64,000 bases of DNA from Dipteronia dyeriana (GCA_032871835.1 CM065302.1:7671882-7735881); one strand, 5' to 3'; shown: positions 1-12,042, counted from the stretch's first letter. Notes: generated from the letters alone by a model not told the origin. Numbers and translations are program-made.

Positions 1-89
1 ACCAGAACAGAAACTAATACTAAATGTCATACAAGAAAAAATATATTAATATATCAAAATGTAATACTTTTTTTTTAAAAGGTTACAAC

Positions 90-189
90 TGTTGAGACAT
101 GACGAGATATGACTCTACTAGTACAGTCAATAACTCCCACAATAGAGGAGACTGAACCCACACTTGGGATTAAAGGCCAATGAGGGACA

Positions 190-267
<78 letters not shown>

Positions 268-350
268 GCACCACAGACGTTGAACCGTGGTGGTGGAGAC
301 TCCTGAGGGAGAGTCCAACCACATTGGCTAGAGGCCTTGTGTAATACTGA
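90..350 (-). mobile_element. Possible LTR fragment, interrupted by a (TA)n tract
   Basis: The stretch opens with TGTTGAGACATG and has wording typical of copia LTR ends (a phrase reading TGTCCCTCATTGG on the minus strand). It stops just before segment A begins at 360. No partner LTR, target duplication or internal region is visible, so this is only a tentative solo or partial LTR. The sequence has no counterpart upstream of units B or C. Confidence 0.3.
192..265. repeat. (TA)n microsatellite, about 37 units
   Basis: Uninterrupted TA dinucleotide run. It creates long Tyr-Ile open frames on both strands that are not genes. Confidence 0.95.
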
Positions 351-675
351 TTAGTCTTTAAAGTAATGATACAAAATAATAATAATATATTGATACTAAT
401 TTCGAGAATTAAAATGAAAATTAACTCTATTTTGTATCTCAAAAGTCATCAATAATCAAATTTATTTGAATTTCTTTACGATTTCCATTGCATTATACAT
501 AATCAAAGGATTTAGGAGAAAATGATCTTTCATCTTGTTGCATAGAAACAATAACTCCTTCAATAGTTTCTAATTAATAAATATATAATTCATATAAAAT
601 ATTTAAAACAAGATGGATATTGTATAATAAAATAGTAAAGATACTCTTAACTTGTTCTAGTGAAAACCTGATAAA

Positions 676-679
<4 letters not shown>

Positions 680-718
<39 letters not shown>

Positions 719-856
719 TTTTAGTACTATATTTCATGTAAAGTTACGGGGTAATTACGAGAGAATGTTATTTCCTTTTAGTTTTAATTTCTTTTAAATT
801 TTCAATCGATTGAAATCCAATGATTGAAAATTAATCTGATAATATAATAGCTGAAC

Positions 857-888
<32 letters not shown>
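680..888. repeat. Two (AT)n tracts (680-717 and 859-888)
   Basis: Two AT dinucleotide tracts separated by about 140 bp. At the matching places in B (about 13620-13790) and C (about 28590-28760) the tracts are only a few units long, so they expanded in unit A or shrank elsewhere. No gene is seen in 266-2300 on either strand. Confidence 0.85.
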
Positions 889-891
<3 letters not shown>

Positions 892-1064
892 CATAAGAAA
901 TAAATGGAAGATACTAAAAGAAATTGATTTTACCTCGGACAAAAAATAAATGGAAGATATTTATATTATTATTAAAATGGGGGACTAGGTTTCAATTACA
1001 AATATAAGAAAATTTTCCAAGACTTTCATTGGCTAGGGGACATAGCCACTATGGGCCATCTTGT

Positions 1065-1539
1065 ATTTGTGAAGAAAGCTAAAAATTAAAGACTAAATAA
1101 AAGTTCATTAGAAAAAAGAGAGAGCAACCATTGAAAAGCTCTTCTCAGTTTTATATTTGATTAATATTTGCTTACAAGATAAAATCAACTATTTATATTA
1201 TAAGAGTTCTCTAACTACCTCTGAAAAAAATCATTTTAAATCCTGAAATAATTACATTCTTTTGTCATGATAAAATGAACCCCTAACTAACTTTATAACA
1301 GACTACCACGGCATATCAACCTCTAACTAACTTTGTAACCAATTTGGCCTTTTCTGATCATCCGTACACCTTTGACTATGCTCAAAACTAGCTATGCACA
1401 GAGCAAGACCAGCTTGATACGTTGGACCTCTGCTTAAATGATTATAGCTCTTATTATTTGGATTCCATTTTGAGTTGTTATAATTGTACACCAAGTGAGC
1501 AGATGATGATAAGTGAGGTTCATCTCTAACAGCATTCAC
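1065..1539 (-). mobile_element. Unit A-specific retroelement-like insertion
   Basis: Units B and C lack this stretch; they have about 330 bp of different sequence at the same point. On the minus strand it holds a TATAAATAG box followed by an LTR-like leader (about 1200-1100), preceded by a 70-codon open frame (1539-1327) rich in Asn and Ser. That composition resembles the spacer of copia gag proteins. Neither end has a recognisable target duplication. Assignment as a copia fragment is inference. Confidence 0.3.
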
Positions 1540-2307
1540 CTCCGTTTATATATTAACCTCATTAAAAGGTTTAAAAAAAATCATATATCGTAAGAATTTC
1601 CACTCATTATCAAATTTGACCTTTGTTTTATTTTTGAAAAAAATCATACATGGGTTTGCTATCATCCGCATGTTTCTGAGCAAAGCTTTCATTGGCTTCA
1701 AAAAAAAAAAAAAAAACCTATCCGTCCATTACCGCAATTGCAAATGCAACGTGTTTCCTAATTTTTTTTTTCTAAAAAAATAGAGTGAAACATCATGACA
1801 TTTAATTAATAAAGATAATTTAACCATTTAAAAGATTGGAAAATTGCACTTACCTTGAGTTTAGGTCTAATTGTACACGCATGTGACTTTAACTCATATT
1901 TTTAAAGACATTCTCTACCGTTAGTTGATTTCCATTAATTTTATCCGTTGACTATATTGACCATAATAATAGCGTGGAATGATAATCTATAGAGCAATCG
2001 ACCCTTTCTTTTCTTTTTTCTTCCTTATTTTCACTTGCTAGCTAAATTCTTAAGAAAAAAAATATATCTGTATACATGACCATTGTTAGAGAGATAAAAT
2101 AATGATGAAAATTAATGTTTATTGAACTAATCATCAAACATGAATTGAAAGCTTACTCGTATGTATGATTCTGACAAGTTGTATAGTTGAAAGAAAGATG
2201 AATTTGTTTTTTAGAAACTCTTGTTACATTTTATTTACCGAAAAAAGTAACATACTTATTCAGCAAAATAAAGATTTTCTTTGACCATCAATATAAAGTC
2301 TAGACAT

Positions 2308-2747
2308 CTAGACATGGTGTGTTAATACTGGTGGGAGACAAAGGCATACTCCGGAAGCACACAAAGGTGCAGCCCCAGTTTTACAAGCAAGTACTCCAGA
2401 GCAATCTTTATTTGAGTGACAATTGTTATTAAGCAATTGTGGAGATACTTGTCTGAGACATTGGCATTTGCTAGACTCACACATAGCTAAGGTTCCACCT
2501 GGACATTGAAATAAACGGATGCAATCAGCATCTGAGTCACACATCTGTGAATTAACCATCTTTCTGGCCACCACCATTGAGGGGGCCAAACCTGCATATA
2601 AAACATGATTATATATTAATTCACTGATTAAGCAATAAGCACATTTTAGATTATATAAAAAAATAAGCAGAAATAAGAAAAGTGACACTAACAAGAAGAA
2701 ATAAAGAAAAAAAGCACGAAAGCCGAAATTAGTGAAGTGTTTGTCAT
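2308..2747 (-). CDS. Secreted two-module cysteine-rich (defensin-like) protein, copy A
   Basis: Two exons on the minus strand (2747-2693 and 2591-2308) flank a 101-bp GT-AG intron (2692-2592) and give a 112-residue product. Residues 1 to about 19 form a hydrophobic signal peptide with the core FVLFFFISS. The mature part has two modules with identical spacing, C-x5-C-x5-C-x7-C-x4-C-x-C, with cysteines at 36, 42, 48, 56, 61, 63 and at 76, 82, 88, 96, 101, 103. The closing C-x4-C-x-C is typical of plant DEFL and nodule-cysteine-rich type peptides, which are secreted and form three disulfides per module. Role could be antimicrobial or signalling; nothing here decides. A TATA box lies about 120 bp upstream. 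Splicing is inferred: the phase joins cleanly (T+GT) and is conserved in all three copies. Reading straight through the intron gives no valid ATG start. Confidence 0.85.
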
Positions 2748-2864
2748 ATTGGAAGGTTTGTTTGATGCTTTAGAAAAAATAATCAACAACACTTTAATTT
2801 GGTTTTGGAGGTTTAGAATTTCTTTGTGGCTTTGTATTGTGTTGTAATGTTTTATCCAAGCTGG

Positions 2865-2872
2865 TATTTATA
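2865..2872 (-). promoter_or_regulatory. TATA box of DEFL copy A
   Basis: Reads TATAAATA on the minus strand, about 118 bp upstream of the ATG at 2747. It is conserved at the same place in copies B and C, which supports a leader of roughly 85-90 bases. Confidence 0.65.
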
Positions 2873-2880
2873 GTGTAACA

Positions 2881-4300
2881 AATAAGATTTTTTTAGGTAA
2901 GCAAATATAATATTACACTTAAAATGGAAGTAATGTGCTTGCACCAAATTTAATTTCACACTCTAAATGTAACAGAAATCTACATCAGATGGCATTCTTA
3001 ATTTAAAATTTAAAAATTGGATTTTTTTTAGAGTAATGTTAATTTGTCTAAATTTAATGTCTAAATATCCTAAATTACATGACATAAGTAGAATCTATTC
3101 ATTTAGATCATGTAAATCTAATACATTCTAAATGAATGGATTATAGTGATATCACATCATTTGGACATCAGATTTGGATATCAAATTTGGACAAAATAAC
3201 ATTATTGTTTTTTTAACTATTATGATTTGAGGTCTTGATGAAGGGGAAGAAATCTAAAATAGATAGCATTTTTCTTTTAACTAATTAAAATTTCAATGGT
3301 TTTTTTTTCCATAATTGAATAATCCTTTTAGTGGTTCTATTGATGAGTTTTTATCCGGTAGACATATAACTGTCAACATATTTATAACACATACATCTAC
3401 CTCATCGATTTTTGTCTTGTAAGTATTATTTCATCCAATTTCATTATTTCATTATATGCCTAATAGAGAAAAACTCTTTCATTAACACCTAAAAAAGTTC
3501 TTGCTACAGCCATATTTTAACAAAAGAATTTTATTGCTAAAATACCCTTATATAAAATTACTTAAAATTACTTGGTTGTTAATTGAAATTTAACTAAAAA
3601 CTGAATAGTGATTGAAACCTGAATCTGAATTACATGATTGTTTTTTATTTTAATCATCTCTGAATAGAATGTAAACTTGTTTGTATTTTTAAATATAAAA
3701 TGGTTTAAAAATAATTAATTTGTCATTTATACCATTGTCATTATTAATTGTTATGTATTTTCATTTTATATGCTACAAACAACTAAATAAAAATAATTTA
3801 ACAAATCTTAAACCATTTGAAAGTAGTAATTGCAACATATTATTCATGATTAAGATATGATAAATGATTTTAAAAATAGGATAAATAATATTTTAGAAAT
3901 GGTTTTGATTTAAAAAAAAATGAAGGTCAGACGAATAAATGATACTGTTGAAAGTTATAATATGATTAATGTTTTTTTTAGATGTTTATCATAAGTAATA
4001 AGTAATAAGTTAAAAGAAATAATTTTGTACAATATAAAATTACAAAAAAAATTGGAAAGGTGTTATATATATTAAATGCAATCAAGTGATTTAGATCTTA
4101 TTTTTATTTTAAATTATTTGTTGGTATTTTTAAGTTATTCGACCATTTAAAAAAATAAACAAAACAACTTAATAATTTTAATTCAGACCTATTAAATTTT
4201 AATTGTAAAAAAAAACGACTATTGACTTTCTACATCCATATAAGTTTGAACACCCAATCTATCATAAACTCTAATAATAACTATAAAATCAAAACCCTCA
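2881..4300. other. Gene-free AT-rich spacer between divergent DEFL copies (unit A)
   Basis: About 1.4 kb between the DEFL promoter and the opposite-strand relic. No open frame, RNA gene or repeat stands out on either strand. The matching B stretch is 15445-16868. Unit C matches the first part only and diverges near 31110. Confidence 0.6.
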
Positions 4301-4429
4301 ATGGATGCAAAATGTTCCAATGATTCTGATTGCATTCGCTATATGTGTCCAATAGGAATAAAAGCTAAATGTGTTATTTGGATATGCCAATGTCGTCCCA
4401 GATCATCATATCTCTATAATTTATATTGA
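4301..4429 (+). pseudogene. One-module DEFL relic on the opposite strand (unit A)
   Basis: A 42-codon frame beginning PSM-DAKC (the first two residues lie upstream of the ATG at 4301) carries one six-cysteine module: Cys 5, 11, 16, 24, 29 and 31, spacing x5-x4-x7-x4-x1. It aligns with module 1 of the intact gene (shared SDCIR and CQC), and the CCCTCAATGG before it matches the start of exon 2. The downstream flank (about 4470-4545) also matches the reverse complement of the DEFL 3' flank near 2220-2270, so this is a true inverted paralogue. No AG acceptor or signal-peptide exon is visible upstream, and module 2 is missing, so it is probably a pseudogene. It could still be expressed if an upstream exon exists that I missed. 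Confidence 0.7.
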
Positions 4430-4903
4430 TGATCAAGTAAATATTTTTTTATTTTTTTTAAAGAGTGGTCAAGGAAATCATTGCTAAATAATATGTTTCA
4501 TTTTTCGGTTAATGAAATGTAACAAGATTTCTTGATAAATAAATTCAGATTTCAATTATATAACATGTTTAATCTTATGTATAGTCTTTTTGATTCATGT
4601 TTAATTAAATCAAATAACATCAATTTGCGTCATGATTAAATCTCAAATAAGTGAATAACAATGCATTTTGAAACCTCAATGGCAAAAAATGATAATATCC
4701 CTTACAAAGTGGAAACTTATACGTGGTCTGAATATATACTCCTCCAATATTGAAAAAAAACTTCTTACATTCTTGTAAAATATGTATTATAAGACTCAAA
4801 CTCTTCACCAATAATGTGGAAATGGAGTTATATATTATCTATGCTAAGAGATGAAGTGTCTTTGGGTCAAACTGTTTTATAGGACAAGACCGATAACTAT
4901 TTA

Positions 4904-5556
4904 GGCCATGTTTGGCACATATGATTGGTTTGGGACTGGACTATTTTAGTTCTTATCCCATATTTGGTGATGTTTTGGGACATGAGATTATTAGTCCCAA
5001 AAGAAAAATAGCCCCTTGTTTATGGGATTAAATAAACACATCTCCAACCCCATCTTTACTTATCCTAGGACTATTTTACATGTGGTCCCCACCCATTTAT
5101 TTGATTTCTCAATTACTTTTATCTTTATTTATTCCATGTTTTATCTTATTTTCTAATTTTCTATAGTTATTTAGTCATTTTAGGTAAAACTTTTTTACCT
5201 TCTAACCTATTGTTGATATCTTCAAAATTATTATAGTTAATAATTATATATATATATATATATATAAATATATTAAAACTTTAATAATATATAAATTAAA
5301 ACATTTATCCATCAAATAGATATTTTAATATTTTTTATCAAATTAAAAATATTATTATATTTAGTCCAATCATATGTTTCATCAAACAAAACGTAGTATT
5401 AATTTAGTCAAGTCCCATGTTTTCCCAAACACAGTATAATATTAATTTAGTCTAATCCAGTCCAGTTCAGTCCAATCCCTTCTAATCTCAGTCTCATCTC
5501 AATCCAATCCAATCTCATGAAATAGTCCAATACAATTCCACGCACCAAACGGGGCC
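4904..5556. mobile_element. MITE-like TIR element (unit A)
   Basis: About 650 bp bounded by inverted termini: GGCCATGTTTGGCACATATG at the left and, reading inwards, GGCCCCGTTTGGTGCGTGG at the right. The subterminal parts are also loosely inverted (GGGACTGGACTA against TGGATTGGACTG-type repeats). There is no coding potential. The flanks read TTA and TAA, so no clear target duplication can be called and the superfamily stays open. The same element sits at 17506-18146 in unit B. Confidence 0.6.
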
Positions 5557-6060
5557 TAATAGTAGCTTTTATATCCATTAGATTTTAAACCTATGATTCA
5601 ACTAAACAAAACTTGCAGTGATAATCAAGCCCAACCCATCCACTCAATAAGTTTAAACACGGGCTTAACTCTATATCTGAGGGCTGGGCCCAGGGCATCT
5701 GGCCTATTTTTTATTTATTTTTAAAACCTCTACGACTGAATATGATAAAAGAAAAAAAAAAACATTTAACTTCACAAATATATGTTACATAAAAATTAAA
5801 TTAAATCAAATCCAACGATCTAGACCAAAAGAATTGATCTTCTGCTACATAAATATTATGTACTTACACTATCTATTTGAGAAATTATCTGCTAAAGTGA
5901 TCATCTTAGAATTTTAAAATCAGAAAATGTGGTATGCATGTGAATTTCTGAGTAAGCATAAACAAATGGATATAATACATGAAATTTAACATGTGGCAAG
6001 ATCAAAGTAGGTGGAAGATGCAGTCATGGTGCATTCGGCGTTGTTATTCCAAGAAATGAC
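5557..6060. other. Gene-free stretch (unit A)
   Basis: AT-rich sequence with no supported gene on either strand. From about 6061 it becomes recognisable as the 3' flank of a DEFL gene, matching about 2020-2300. Confidence 0.5.
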
Positions 6061-6365
6061 ATGATAGCTAAATTCTTCCTCATTTTCTCTTGCTACCTAA
6101 ATTCTTTTTTTTTTTTTTTAAATTATCTTTATACATACCCATTGTTAGAGAAATAAAATCACAACGAAAATCGATGTTATTTGATCTAATCAAATCATAC
6201 ATGAATTGAAAGTTTATATATATATATATATATGATTCAAGCAAGTTATATGATTGAAATATAAAATTATTTTTTAGAAACTCTTTTTACATTTCATTAT
6301 CAGAAAAAAAATGTAACATATTTATTCAGCAAATTAAGGATTTCCTTTGAACATCAACATAAAGT

Positions 6366-6443
6366 CTAAACATCTAGATATGGTGTGGTGGTACTGGCCG
6401 GTGGGGGACATTGTCATTCTTTAGAAACACATATAGGTGCTCC
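6366..6443 (-). pseudogene. DEFL relic, 3' half (unit A), cut by the copia insertion
   Basis: Reading on the minus strand, the end of a DEFL module can be followed (APICVSKE, then QCPPP) up to a TAG at 6368-6366. The fifth cysteine codon of the module is TGA here; unit B still has TGC. The 3' flank (6061-6365) is clearly homologous to that of the intact gene (2020-2307), so this is an older tandem paralogue. It ends abruptly at the GCTCC target site, where a retrotransposon begins. The 5' half continues at 12587. Confidence 0.75.
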
Positions 6444-6989
6444 GGTTAGGATTTCGATTAACACAATAAAATAAAAACAACATGTTTATGTACAAAATTA
6501 ATCCGAATGTTTAACCTAAACATGTTTCTATACATATTTAATCAAACCCTAAACAATATAATATAACACATATCAATTCAAGAGAAAATAAGTAAATCTA
6601 GAAAGCGGAAGCGTACCTGAATCCATTGCTGGAGATTTGTGAACGGGTTGTGATCTTCCAAATTATCACGACTTTTATGAACCCTTCTGTGTTCTATTTT
6701 GCTATGTTGATAGGATACAGAGAAAACAAAAGTGTCGTATAATTTGGGGACCATAACCCTAAATATATATAATAATCAAATTATTATATATTGACTATTT
6801 CTAATTCGGCCCACTCAAAAAATTAGAAATAGCACTCTGGTATCTATACATTAATTCCATGACAATTATACCCTTAATCCTTAATACTTTATATCTTAAT
6901 TAGATCACTTTAATTTAGGTTTAACCAAAAGATAGCAAAACACATTTAATGTTCACATGCGTGGCCCCATATGATGGAATTTTCCAATA
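6444..6989 (-). repeat. 3' LTR of copia copy 1
   Basis: 546 bp, nearly identical to 12043-12586. Both termini carry point changes relative to the other three LTRs of this family in the window. Confidence 0.9.
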
Positions 6990-7429
6990 ATCTCACACTG
7001 GGCCACATATGTAACTTTACAAATGTGTATGACTTTATGAGCTCTAAAATTTTACTATAACAATTTTAGGGTATATCCGAACAATCTCGTCCATTGATTA
7101 TGCCGACATAGGATCAAAGCGGTTTTCGTCACATTTAGCATGACTAAACCCATCAATGGTCACATATACCAACATAACAAAATGACATAGATCAACCATG
7201 GATGCGCAGCATGGAAATTACATGCAATGTGATCTATACATGTCTATTGCAACTGGTCTTACTTTATTCCTTAGTGAGATCAAAACTTAACACAATGTAA
7301 CATAGTGTAATTAACCGAATACTTTATTTCTAATCAGACAAATATGAAAATACATAAATGCATAAATATATCCAAAATAAAAATATAGAGCAATACAATA
7401 CAAAATTATACAAACTCTCACTATAATGT

Positions 7430-9545
7430 GATATCCTCACACAAAATAACACCCATATGAGCAGTGTGCTCATGAAAGACCTTGGGTGGTAATCCTTTTT
7501 GTAAGCGGATCCGCTCTCATGGAGTTTGTCCCAATATGCTCTATGGATATATGTTCACTCTGTACTCTTTCCTTAACAACTAGGAACTTAATGTCAATAT
7601 GCATTGACTTAGATGAGTTCCTATTGTTGTTAGAACATAGCACTGCTGACTTATTGTCAAAATATATTTTGATCGGTCTTTCAACACCCTTCAGAATGCG
7701 CAGCCAAGTGATAAAATTCCGTAGCCATATTCCATGGTTGGATGCCTCTTAGCATGCTACAAACACTGCTGCCATGGTGGAAGAAGCTATGAGTGTCTGT
7801 TTGACACTCTTCCAAGAAATAGCTCCACCAATCAATAGGTATATGTAGCCTGATATGGATCTCATACTGTCTTGGCATCCAGCACAATCAGAGTCGGAAT
7901 ACTCTATGGTCTCAAACTGATCCGATCTCCGGTATGTGAGCATGTAATATTTTGTTCTCTTCAAATACCTTATAACCCGATTGCCAGCTTTGCAATGATC
8001 CATCCTAGAATTACTTAAATATCTGCTTAACATACCAACAATGTATGTAATATCCAGACGCGTACATACCAGAGCATACATTAGACTCTCTACAGCTGAT
8101 GCATAGGGAATCTTCTGCATTTCCTTAGCTTCAAGGTTACTTTTAGGGCACTGATTGAGACTGAACTTGTCTCCCTTAGAGACAGGGGTGTCACCTGGTT
8201 TGCTTTCCTGCGTGCCAAACCTTTTGAGCACTGTATCGATATAGCTCCTTTGTGATAATCCAAGAATACCTCAAGAGCGATCTCGTTGTATCTGGATCCC
8301 TGATACAAAGGAGACGTCACAAAGATCTTTCATCTCAAAATTATTTGATAGAAATCGATTGGTTTCATGCAACATGCCTATATCATTTGTGGCAAGCAGT
8401 ATGTCATCGACATATAAAAACAGGAATATGTGCTTACTCCTACTGAATTTGTGATACACACAATTATCAACAATGTTTATCTCAAAACCAAACGAGATAA
8501 TCACTTGATGAAACTTATGGTACCACTGACAGGAAGCTTGCTTGAGTCCTTAAATGGATTTTGTCAATTTGCAAACCATATTCTTTGGGTCCTCCCGAGT
8601 CAAAGTTTTCTGGTTGCACCATATAAATTGTTTCATCAATGTCACCACTGAGAAATGCTGTCTTGACATCCATCTGATGAAGCTCAAGATCAAAATGTGC
8701 AACAAGTGCCATGATTGTCCTAAAAGAGTCTTTCGGTTAAAACCGGAGAGAAAGTCTCTTTATAGTCAATCCCTTTCTTTGGGTAAAGCTTTGAGTTCAA
8801 GACGAGCTTTATACCTCTCCATATTACCTTTCGAATCCCTTTGGTTTTAAATATCCATTAACAACCAATGGGCTTCGCACTTTCTGGTAATGGGACAAGT
8901 ATGCAAACCTTATTGTCTTGCATAGACTTATACTCCTCATTCATGGCATCAATCCACTTTTGAGAGTTGGAACCCTGCATGGCTTGATGGAAATTGATTG
9001 GATCATTTTCCATCATTCCAATGTTTTCCTCATGTTCTTGGATAAATACGTAAAAATCATCCGGAATAGCATTTCTCCTTTATCTAGTGGATCACATACA
9101 TGGCACTGGTTCTTGAGGTTGTTGAGTTTGTTCATCAGGAGCAATTACCTCATCTTGAATGGGGGGGGGGGGGGGTTGTTCAACATTGTCTGGTTTAGGA
9201 TCCAAATTCGCTTCTTAATCAATGACAGGCATAGAAACCTGCACATTGTCAAAAACGATAGTAGAAATCGAAACCGATCCTTTCTCAAAGACAATGTCTT
9301 TAACCTTATTTCTCCCCCAAACTCAACATCCTAAAAAAATGTTGCAGTTCCTGTTTCAAAAATTGACCGAAGTGTGGGATCATAAAACATATAGCCCTTT
9401 GATCGCTCAGAGTAGCCAATGAAGTAGTTGCTCACAGTTTTAGAGTCCTATTTCTTTTCATGTGGCCTGTAAGGCCTTGCCTCAGCTGGACATCCCAAAA
9501 TGTGAAAATGCTTTAGATTAAGCTTTTATGCTTGTCCAAAGCTCA
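7430..9545 (-). pseudogene. Copia pol remnant: integrase end, RT and RNase H (copy 1)
   Basis: On the minus strand, about 9545-9330 reads as the C-terminal part of a copia integrase (GCPAEARPY, then YFIGYSERSKGYMFYDP). Reverse transcriptase follows at about 8860-8200, including the catalytic loop FLYVDDILLA (8430-8401). RNase H runs from about 7960 to 7430, where unit B shows a cleaner version with YFDNKSAV. Multiple stops and frameshifts break every domain. The integrase zinc finger, catalytic core and the whole protease are absent, because the gag frame runs almost directly into the integrase tail near 9530-9545. The deletion is shared with copy 2. Confidence 0.85.
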
Positions 9546-10185
9546 TAAGGTGTTTAGCAGATTCATTATTCTTCCTCTTTTTGCCCTTATCCTTATAGGT
9601 GCTAGCCAAATGAGCACTTTCAGTTATGTCTCGCTCCAGTCTCTCTTCCTCTTGCACACAGTAAGAACTGAGCTCATTAAGAGACCATTTATCCTTTTGA
9701 CAGTTGTAACTGACCTTAAACTGGTTGTATTGTGTAGGAAGTGATATTAATACCAATTGTATAAGCAAGTCGTTAGACAGCTCGAGCTTCAATGCCTTAA
9801 GCTTATAAGCAATATGAGACATTTTCATAATGTACTCCCTAATGTTCCCTTTGCCTTTGTACTTCATAGAAATCAAGTTTTGCTAATGCGTGCTTGTTTC
9901 TACCCTATCGTTTCTCATAAAACGCTTTTCAATTTTGGCTAGGAACCCTTTGGCTTTGGTTATCTTTTCAGATATTGCGCCCCTAAATGCCTCTGGAATG
10001 CCGCTCTTCATGATCATAAGACTCATGCAATTTAAGTGATCCCACTTCTCAAAGTTCATCCTATCATCAGGAGAACTTGCATCCGTAAGAGAAGTGGGTT
10101 GCTCAACCCGAAGTGCAAGGTCTAGATCCATGCAACCGAGAACATTGAATATGTTCTCCTTCCAAATCCTTAAAGTTGATCCCAT
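9526..10185 (-). pseudogene. Copia gag remnant (copy 1)
   Basis: The frame starts with ATG at 10185 (MGSTLRIWKENIF) and shows the copia gag fold signature (IPEAFRGAISEK, MKYKGKGNIREYIMKMSHIA, LPTQYNQFKVSYN). A TAG replaces a Leu codon near 9879 and splits it into two open pieces, 10185-9883 and 9876-9526. Copy 2 still has TTG there. No CCHC zinc knuckle follows, because the sequence jumps to integrase. Confidence 0.85.
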
Positions 10186-10295
10186 TAAGCATGGGTATAG
10201 AGTTGGTATTAGCAGATATAGTAAAACATTAGTTTGAAAGAAATCACAACAAACATGCTCACATTAATAACCAAATATAATGATAAACAAATTCA

Positions 10296-11085
10296 AATAA
10301 TGGTAAGTCCCATCTCAAGATACCTAGCACAACATTAATATCAAGTCTTTGGACAGTAATATTAATTGTAAGTGGTACTCTTGTTGTAGTGATCAAATAT
10401 TGAGAATAATTAATGTCAAATAATAATTCTATCTTTGGATCGACTTATTATTCACATGTAAAAGCTTATAATCATCACATATTTATCACCACAGGTGTGT
10501 GTGCAATTCGGTCAAGTATTAACTTTCCTTTGGGCCGACTAATACTCTCATGAATTTACATACACACAAACATCCAACATCCCTCATGAATAATCAACAC
10601 AAGAGATGTCACTTTGACGACATCTTGCTTCAATTAGCCCATTTAGAATGATAGACCACTTTATTTAACCATAAATGATATACCAAATAATAGTTGGTCC
10701 CATATTAAGATACCCAGTACAACATTAATATCAAGTCTTTAGACAATAATATTAATTGTAAGTGGTATTCTTGTTGCAGTGATCAAACATTGACAATAAT
10801 TTATGTTAAATAATAAATCTATCTTTGGATCGACTTATTTTTCATATGTAAAATCTTATAATCGTCACATGTTTTACAACCACAGATGTGTGTGCAATTC
10901 GGCCAAGTATTAACCTTCCTTTGTGTCGGTAAATACCCGTATGAATATACACACACACACTAAAACATCCAACATCCCTCATAAACAATCTACACAAGAG
11001 AGGTCACTTTGGTGACATCTTGTTTCAATTATCCCATTTAGAATGATGGACTACTTTATTTAACCATAAAAGGTATACCACCAAA
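10296..11085. repeat. Two-copy tandem repeat of about 390 bp in the copia leader (copy 1)
   Basis: The units at 10296-10685 and 10686-11085 share long phrases (for example CAACATTAATATCAAGTC, ATCTTTGGATCGACTTATT and GTGTGTGCAATTCGG). They sit between primer site and gag. Copy 2 of the element has a third, partial unit. Confidence 0.85.
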
Positions 11086-11439
11086 TATTTGAATTTGAGT
11101 TGATCCTTAAAATAAAATGAAAATAATAAAAATCTATTTTATTTTATCAAAATTTCAAAAGTGTCCCTTATTTTATAAAATTATAGAAAGGCCCCTCAAG
11201 TTTTTATAATTAAAAATTTTGCCCAAAACTTTTGAAAATTACAAATTGACCCCGTAATTTTTCAATAATTATAAATATGACCCAAAACCTTTTCATAATT
11301 GCAAAAAGGCCCTGTAATTTTTAGAAATTATAAATTGACCCTCGAATTTTATCAAAATCCCATAATGTCCCAAATAAATTGCAAAACAGTCCCTCAAGAA
11401 TTTCAAATTTTCAAAAGAAGTGCCTGAGCAAAAATTGAC

Positions 11440-11770
11440 CGAAAACCCTAAGCTCTTCTTGCCGACACTGCCTTAGCCACCAGAAAGCGATGAACGGCGG
11501 CCAAGCAGCAGCGCACCAATCGATCGGCGATCGAACGAAGCACCAATCTACGAAACGAGCGGCGGCCAATCTTGGTTCAATCTGAACCAGATCGCTGCGG
11601 TCGCCATAGTCGTCGCAAAATGCGCGGGTTCTCACCGGAAACAACGCGTTGACCGAGAAGAAGAGATGTTGGACATGGTGTGGCCAGCGATGGATCTTGA
11701 CCCGAGATGGAAATCGATGGGTATGGGTGGCTAGGCGTAGGTCGGTTTGGGTGTGAAAACCCATCAGACG
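11440..11770. other. GC-richer island in the copia leader (copy 1)
   Basis: About 330 bp of markedly higher GC content than its surroundings, between short AT-rich repeats (11100-11410; a recurring TTGACCC-type phrase every 30-40 bp) and the primer site. Minus-strand frames here are open for up to 117 codons, but the open frame is not the same in copy 2 (24210-24545), so coding is not supported. It could be a captured host fragment; I do not recognise its source. Confidence 0.5.
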
Positions 11771-12028
11771 AAAACAAACACCGATTCACAACCCATCACC
11801 CCAAAACAAAACCCAGATAAATTTCAAACACCACATCAAGGTTTTGTTTTTTTTTTGTTTTTTTTTTTTTCTAATAATTCGAAAACGTGCAGTAGCAGTA
11901 AACATAATCTATGTCAAAATTGAAACTCAAAATTCAAAAGATCAAAACCCAAGCAAACAAAGTAAGTTCAGTTTTTTTTTTAATACCGAAAATTCAAATA
12001 TGAAATCCTCAAGAATCAACTACGGGTA

Positions 12029-12040
12029 GCTTTGATACCA
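12029..12040 (-). other. Primer binding site, copia copy 1
   Basis: Minus strand TGGTATCAAAGC, two bases inside the 5' LTR. It matches the initiator tRNA-Met primer site with one change. Confidence 0.8.
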
Positions 12041-12042
12041 TT

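Noticed and set aside
127..442. Tyr-Ile-rich frames over the (TA)n tract
   Set aside because: Pure consequence of the dinucleotide repeat; same for 16939-17124 and 34067-34414.
2308..2694. 128-codon frame reading through the DEFL intron (also at 29868-30254)
   Set aside because: It starts at a TTG, not ATG. The intron has clean GT-AG borders and the spliced form supplies a proper signal peptide in all three copies; the read-through frame is broken in copy B by a one-base intron length change.
7486..9422. Many plus-strand frames of 60-138 codons (also 20084-22018)
   Set aside because: Antisense shadows of copia pol.
10296..11085. 390-bp repeats as a centromere-type satellite
   Set aside because: Only two to three units, confined to the copia leader and found in both copies at the same place.
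11411..11789. Overlapping minus-strand frames of 117 and 70 codons in the copia leader
   Set aside because: The long frame differs between the two copia copies because of indels, so no protein is conserved.
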